Positions 58,822 through 64,000 of a DNA stretch of 64,000 nt are shown piece after piece. How positions within the stretch are numbered: position 1 is the stretch's first letter; every line of letters starts with the position of its first letter. The DNA lies in NCBI GenBank assembly GCA_963978895.1, contig CAXBUH010000089.1:1-64000 (forward strand), in the 5' to 3' direction. Position numbers and translations under genes: made by a program. The DNA is from Erpobdella octoculata. Lineage: Eukaryota > Annelida > Clitellata > Hirudinida > Erpobdellidae. The notes under the pieces are model-generated. The model did no database searches. It saw nothing but the letters and a program-made list of their open reading frames with translations, and was not told where the DNA came from.

Positions 58822-59519
58822 CTATGGGTCTTGCTTGTCTGACGTCATCGTGCTTTTTGGAGTCCCTTTGCTTTCGTGTCTAAACATCTGTAATCTCCAT
58901 CTGTAGATGTCCCAACCCATCGCAATTCCAGCAACGCGGTGAGTTGTTATTTTTTTTCTAGCTAGGCCTTTCATCAATAGTTTTTTGGACTCGATCATCC
59001 AGGTCATCTTCTTCGATTCCCACTTTTCTTACCCGATGAGAGCTATCAGATAATTCTTCAGAGGCTTCATAATTCAAGGCAAATGCCAAAACCTCACTGG
59101 GACCAACTACTCGGGCGACCTTAAGAACTTTTTGGGTTTCGGAGTTCTTCAAGGCCGCTATGAATCCATCCGCAATAATTGTATTGAGGACATTTCGAGG
59201 GCACAAGGGATATCCCAGATTGGCGAGTCGTTCTATATCCGCTTCCAGCTGTTGCAAACTAATTCTTTTATTCCTTCCATAACGGCTTTGGTTTTTTTTG
59301 CGCTGCTTTGTTTTCTTCCGTCATCTTGTTCAGAAAATTTGTTAATTCCTCATCCATATCAAATTCGAATGTGTCTGCATCCAGACCTTGGCTTTCCAAT
59401 GTTATTCGGAGGCGATCCACAAGCTCCGACTTTTTTCCTTTGTCACTGAGTTCTCGTTTTTTTAGTTCCCGCCTCAACTCAAGAAGAGAGAGTTCTTCCA
59501 ATAATTTGTGATGAACCAT
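58822..59519 (-). pseudogene. Gypsy element A: gag with SAP-like N terminus
   Basis: ATG at 59519. [20 protein letters not shown], then ELVDRLRITLESQGLD, match a SAP motif (LxELRxELKxRxLxxxGxKxELVxRL), a DNA/RNA-binding helix pair seen in some gypsy gags. After a frame change near 59268 come LQQLEADIERLANLGYPLCP and ETQKVLKVARVVGPSEVLAF (gag capsid end). In another frame CWNCDGLGHL is a zinc knuckle lacking its last Cys. Much shorter than a whole gag. Confidence 0.72.
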
Positions 59520-59526
59520 TTTTATT

Positions 59527-59545
59527 TATCTCGCTTCTGACACCA
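59527..59545 (-). promoter_or_regulatory. Primer-binding site of gypsy A (tRNA-Leu-like)
   Basis: TGGTGTCAGAAGCGAGATA lies 8 nt before the gag ATG and resembles the complement of a tRNA-Leu 3' end. The 5' LTR that should precede it is replaced after a few bases (ACAACAAC) by an (AT)n array. Confidence 0.6.
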
Positions 59546-59550
59546 GTTGT

Positions 59551-59875
<325 letters not shown>

Positions 59876-60536
59876 AAAATTATGATGAACTTTAGATACA
59901 TTTTTTGGATTAATATTTTTATATCAGGGTAGTCTTTAATTTTCAAAATTTACTTTTTCTATGGGACACCCTTCAACTTTGTTCATAAACAGGCACACAA
60001 ATTTAAAAAAAAAACTCAGCTAAATCTGAAATGATTTATAGTTCCCTACCACGCATATAAATCTATATATGTGAAAGGCCATGTTTTTGTCCAAGTTGGT
60101 GTGTTTATTTGCTTATCACATCCAAACCGCTAGGGCAATTTGAGCAAAATTTAGAGTGACGCTAGTAGTTATTATGGCAAACGTTTTGAGCTATTAAAAA
60201 TAAAAATCGGTTTCTTATCTTACGTTTTATTGTGAACAAACAAAAAAATTCTTCAAAAAAAAACTGAGCAACGCCGGGTAACCTTATTTGTTAGGTACAA
60301 TGCAAGGCTCTATGACTACATTTTGCATGTATTTATGTTGATTGAACTTTTTACTACACAATGTATAAGATGAAGATGGCTCATCTTACGTATTTTTGTA
60401 GAATCTGTTCATTTTATTTTATTATTTGTGCATTTGAGTATTTTGATAGTTTTCGTAATTTTCTTCACAAATAACTTGAAAAAAATACTTTAACGATACG
60501 AATTGCTAAAGAGAGATAATTTGGCATCATTTACAT
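59876..60536. other. Flank with a decayed type-2 Helitron end
   Basis: CTGAGCAACGCCGGGTAACC..TTAG at 60264-60294 is a degraded type-2 terminus. The 5' LTR of gypsy B should lie here but was not delimited. Confidence 0.4.
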
Positions 60537-60554
60537 TGGTGACCCCAACATATT
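60537..60554 (+). promoter_or_regulatory. Possible primer-binding site of gypsy B (tRNA-Trp-like)
   Basis: TGGTGACCCCAACATATT resembles the complement of a tRNA-Trp 3' end over its first ten bases and precedes the gag start by about 80 nt. Confidence 0.4.
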
Positions 60555-60632
60555 TACCCATATTGTCTCCGTAAATTTATTTTTTTATAGTTATTTGTTC
60601 ACAAGTGTCCAATTTTGTTTTTTTTTTTGGGT

Positions 60633-61510
60633 ATGGTAAAGATGTCCACTGATGCTGAATTTATAGCAAACGGAGAGAAGTCTGGCTTCTCTGGTGAGGC
60701 GCTGCTAAAGTATGTCGAAGACTGTCGAGAGCCGCCGGATCAACAAAAAGAACGTGAAAAAAGGCTGAACGAGAGCGTGAAGAAAAAAATGCTGAACGAG
60801 AACATGAAGAGCGGGAGTGACAGAGGCAGCACGAGTTACAACTTAGGAAATTGGAAAACAAATCTCAAAAACCAAAATAGAGCCAGGGGTCAATGGAAGG
60901 AACAAAGATTCCATATCCAAAGTTCTCGGAAGGTGACAACGTGGACGTGTTTCTGCTCCGTTTTGAGGTCTTTGCCACGGCAAATGATCACCCAAGAAAG
61001 GGTTGGGGAATACGTCTGGGGTTGCTGTTAAGTTCCAAAACTGTGGACATCGTTGGACAATTAGATAGCGACCAAATAACAGATTACGAAATGATCAAGA
61101 AAGCGCTGTAGCGTCGTTTTGTTAAATCGGCAGAAGGTTATCGGTTGAAATTCCGAGGAGAAAAACTAAAGTCAGAAGAAACATGGGAACAGTGCTTGAT
61201 GAGGTTAAACAGCTATCTCAGGTTGTGGGTAGACCTCGCAGGTGAAGAAGATCTCCAATTTTTGATGCTGATGAAACAATTTTTTAGGAAATGCCCACCT
61301 GAGATGATCGAGTACCTATCAGAGAAGGAAGCCCACAATGTTAATGTTTTGAATCGTTGGGTTAATAAATACAACTAGGCTCATCCGGGAAAATATTACC
61401 CTGCCCAAGAAGAAAAAAAGAAATAGAGTAAAGTTTATTCTACATCCAACACCTCTGGGCAAGTTCGGAAATGCTTCAATTGCAATAGGCTGTGCCATCT
61501 CGCAAAGGAT
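60633..61510 (+). pseudogene. Gypsy element B: gag, SCAN-like capsid and zinc knuckle
   Basis: The start has AEFIANGEKSGFSGEALLKY and a charged helix (QQKEREKRLNESVKKK). After a frame change near 60880: FSEGDNVDVFLLRFEVFATA, then a TAG (61109-61111), then RRFVKSAEGYRLKFRGEKLK, WEQCLMRLNSYLRLWVDLAG and FFRKCPPEMIEYLSEKEA. The last three blocks have the SCAN-like order of Gmr1-type gypsy gags. CFNCNRLCHLAKDC at about 61471-61512 is a CCHC knuckle. The frame is cut here by an LTR in opposite orientation. Plus strand, unrelated in sequence to gypsy A gag. Confidence 0.78.
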
Positions 61511-62353
61511 TGTTGTGACGGGATTCTGCTCGGGTATTGATGCCTGACGACAAAACAACTAATTCGAGACTAAAAAGGTTTAAAAGTTTATTAATATAAC
61601 ACAAACGACACTAATCGGACAGAGCTTCACCTCTCAAAATCGCACGAAGAAGAGAACTAAAATTCCAAACGCAAAATTTCCTTATATAGCCTAGCATCCG
61701 TGTTAATTTCAATCCACAAAAACCACCAATCCGAATGCAGCCTTAAATCCACGTGACCGTTTGACTAACCCCACGTTACCGTTTGACTAACCCCACGTGA
61801 CCGTTTGACACACAAAAGTTTACAAAGGCAATATACATCAAAATCACCGCAACGAAGTAATAATATTAAACTAAACTCCTTTTCCAAACAGATAATTCGT
61901 TTTATAATTTGATATACTAAAAAGTTTTACATTAGCAACGATACAAATGGCTAGAAACGACACTTAGTCAAAAGGAGTTATGATAATTACTTAAAGAGCC
62001 AATCACAACGCAGAACGAAAGCGCTTACGTCAGCACTCAACAAATTTACAAGAAAGTGTGCTTAAAATATGTTACATTTCACGCTACAACTTACTCAACA
62101 CTTATCCGAAATCGATAATACTAGATACAAACAAAGGACCACACAATATCCATACAACGTACTAAAAATTATTATCGAAAACTTAATAGGAAAGACGCTA
62201 GAACTAAAAGCACACCAAAAACGAGCAAGTTTGATTAATAAGCGAACCGACGCTACCTCTCTAGTCGGCGTTTTTTATCGCGCTTTCCGCCTAGTCCGCG
62301 CAATAAAGTTATTCATTAGAAAATTACATTCGACGATGGAGACAACCGTGACA
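61511..62353 (-). mobile_element. LTR (3' or solo), minus strand, about 843 bp
   Basis: Minus strand begins TGTCACGG (62353) right after a purine-rich GAGAAGGGAGG and ends CCCGTCACAACA (61511; the end could be 61514). It contains CTATATAAGG (about 61680-61689) and AATAAA (61587-61592) at LTR-like spacing. It interrupts the gypsy B gag at its zinc knuckle, and no primer-binding site follows, so this is the 3' LTR of an element lying to the right. Confidence 0.78.
61749..61809 (-). promoter_or_regulatory. Three 22-bp repeats in the LTR U3 (CACGTG boxes)
   Basis: CCCACGTGACCGTTTGACTAA-type units occur three times in a row; the outer two hold CACGTG and the middle has CACGTT. They lie upstream of the TATA-like box, as enhancer repeats do. 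Confidence 0.6.
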
Positions 62354-62507
62354 TACCTCCCTTCTCAAAGACGATGACGGATTCTTCGTTATCGGCTCAC
62401 CTTGTCTTCATCGTCCGTCCTGAGATCCAGATGAATCGAGACACTGAGGTTGATTCTTGGTTCATCGTCAGTAGCGCGTGAGAGGAAGTCGGCAATCGTG
62501 TTCCTTT
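62354..62507 (-). pseudogene. Retroelement pol end (RNase H tail) before the LTR
   Basis: RNTIADFLSRATDDEP is the NxxADxLSR motif at the end of the RNase H domain of LTR retroelements. About 30 more residues lead to a TAA, then a short non-coding stretch with a polypurine tract touches the LTR. The rest of pol is absent; spectrin coding sequence begins directly at about 62505. Confidence 0.65.
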
Positions 62508-64000
62508 TTCTCTCATCCAGTCTTCTTCGTCTTCGCTATCTCTGAAAAACTGCTGCAACTTGAGTGCGTTTTTTAACTTCAATTTTCTCACTGCATGGGC
62601 TCCTGAAGAGCAACATAACTCTCTGCAAGTTGCAACTGTTTGGCCTTGATATTATTGGCATCAAAGTGTCCCGTCTCGACGAATTGCTCAGCTGCTTGTT
62701 TTATTCCATCGATTCTGTCCTGTCTTGCTGCAACATCGGCCTCAAAAAGGGCATGCTTCTTCTGCAGGTTCTGAACACTTGCGAGGTCCTTTCCATAATC
62801 TTCAGATGTCAGCTGTCCTTCGATCTCACCTAACCAAACTTCTACATCTTCAACATTTCTATTTAACTGCTGTTGGTCATTTGCTTCTTTCAATTTTGAT
62901 CATTTTCTATCACTCTGATCAACAAGGCTCTGCCACAATCCAATAATATTACCGAGACGTTCTCTGATATGTTCCTTATTATAATGATCTTCTGCGATGA
63001 GTTCTTCTCCAGATTTGGTTATTGATTCAATTCGAGCTTGGTTGGCTTGCAATTCTGATGCAAAGTTTTCATGTTTCTGCAACTCTCTTTGCAAGTTAGT
63101 AGGGTCAAGATATCCTTCATCCGATGTAGCTTTGAGTTTTTCATTGATCCAGATTTTAGTTTCGTCATAATCTATTTCGAACATCTGGTTTTTGAATGAT
63201 TCTTCCAGAGCCAGACGACGAGCCTTGGCTTTTGCATTGAGAAGATTTCTTCTCTCAAGCAGCGCATCTTTTCTATTCTTCACAACATTGGCAGCGCAAT
63301 GTCCACTTTCAACCAGTTTTTCAGCTTTTATCTTCTCCTCCTGGGCAGCAAGTGACTTTTCAAAATCATCATGCTTCTTGATCAGTGCCTCAACCGAATC
63401 CAGTGAGTCTCCCCAGTCATCGTTAGCCAGGAACGCCTCTTGATTGGTCATCCATGCGTCGGCTTGTCCCGTATCTCTGTAGAATAGCTGAAGATCCATG
63501 CATTGCTCATACAAAATTCTTTTCACTTCCCACAACTCCAGCAGACCAGTCCCCTCACCGGCAAGAGTCACAAGCTTCTCCTTAACCACTTGCACTGCTG
63601 GATGATTTGAATCCAACAGCTTCTGACCAGCTTCAGCAGTGTTTCTGAAGCTATCTTCCTTAGCATCAATCTCCCCCTTGTGTTCCTAATGTTTCTCCAA
63701 CAAAGCTTCAGCACCAGCCACATCCTTCACAAGCTCATTAGCAGAAATGATAGCTTTGGTATCGGATATCCAACTAATCAAGTCTCTGTAATCAGACAGG
63801 AATCGGTGAAGGTAATTTGACAAAATCAAATAGTTTTGTCTGTTGGAGGCCTTCTCAATTAATCGCTGCCAGTTGTTCAACATGTCTGATTGCTTCCCAG
63901 TGATGTCATCACCCTGATCTGTGTGAACTTTTGTAAGTCTGGCCGTTTCTTCTTGTAATGTTTTCACTTTTACTTTAACGGCTCCGAGATCCCTTTCTAG
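62505..64000 (-). pseudogene. SPTAN1-like: Alpha-spectrin coding stretch, intronless, with lesions (partial)
   Basis: About 490 residues of spectrin repeats run without an intron: SWISDTKAII, AWMTNQEAFLANDDWGDSLD, SVEALIKKHDDFEKSLAAQE, WINEKLKATSDEGYLDPTNL, VWLGEIEGQLTSEDYGKDLA, SVQNLQKKHALFEADVAARQ and LQQFFRDSEDEEDWMREK. The W, GDSLDSVEALIKKH and DYGKDLASVQNL signatures identify alpha-spectrin, the actin-membrane scaffold; the segment probably lies C-terminal of the SH3 domain. Lesions: TAG at 63687-63689 (Gln expected in EKH-EHKGEI), TGA near 62896-62898, a one-base deletion near 62591, and one repeat short by about 8 residues after EEKIKA. At about 62505 it joins retroelement sequence within the GAAAAAGG run. 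The right window edge cuts it. Confidence 0.85.

Noticed and set aside
61511..62353. A 5' LTR of gypsy B
   Set aside because: The orientation is opposite and it interrupts gypsy B gag; no primer-binding site follows it.

Overview
This is an AT-rich metazoan (invertebrate-like) nuclear window made almost entirely of transposable elements and simple repeats. The animal assignment rests on a spectrin-repeat coding stretch of the alpha-spectrin type at the right edge, short GT-AG introns, TTAGGG-type telomere-like sequence, a tRNA-derived SINE, and the mix of Penelope-like, LINE, Ty3/gypsy, hAT, P/THAP and Helitron elements. I cannot name the species. No intact host gene is visible.

Layout. 1-6 kb: (AT)n arrays, a LINE fragment, a Penelope-like GIY-YIG fragment and a broken THAP/P-type transposase (minus strand). 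6-15.2 kb: array 1, a head-to-tail series of minus-strand Helitron-like elements (family 1). Its last copy is split by a 3.69-kb unclassified DNA transposon with 11-bp terminal inverted repeats and a perfect 8-bp target duplication. 16-21.5 kb: a SINE, then a LINE (ORF1 plus endonuclease) interrupted by a complete 2.65-kb hAT element with perfect ends, three introns and an 8-bp duplication. 23-28.3 kb: two exons of a glycosyltransferase-like gene, a non-autonomous Helitron, and a Helitron Pif1 helicase split by a LINE 3' fragment. 28.9-36 kb: hAT-type remnants in AT-rich DNA. 36.7-48.7 kb: array 2, the same family 1 in plus orientation, containing a 6.4-kb coding copy with a Ulp1-like protease, Rep and Pif1 helicase. 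50.8-51.9 kb: about 1 kb of perfect (ACTC)n. 52.3-54 kb: a second P/THAP-type relic. 55-56.5 kb: three partial copies of one exon of the glycosyltransferase-like gene. 56.4-59.6 kb: a deleted minus-strand gypsy element. 60.5-61.5 kb: a plus-strand gypsy gag relic. 61.5-64 kb: a minus-strand LTR joined to a short retroelement remnant and then to an apparently intronless, lesioned alpha-spectrin coding stretch.

How the parts relate. The coding Helitron shares its 5' region, terminal hairpin and CTGG end with the short copies around it, so it is probably the source, or a relative of the source, of the family. Copies join CTGG-to-TCCC with no unique spacer. Nesting gives relative ages: LINE older than hAT; family-1 array older than the 3.69-kb transposon; Helitron helicase older than its LINE insert; gypsy gag older than the LTR. 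The coding Helitron is itself dead: the Rep tyrosine region is deleted, and it carries frameshifts and a stop.

Most worth a second look: the spectrin-LTR chimera, the Helitron tandem arrays with a protease-bearing coding copy, the 3.69-kb transposon, and the two glycosyltransferase-like exon blocks 32 kb apart whose splice phases still match.
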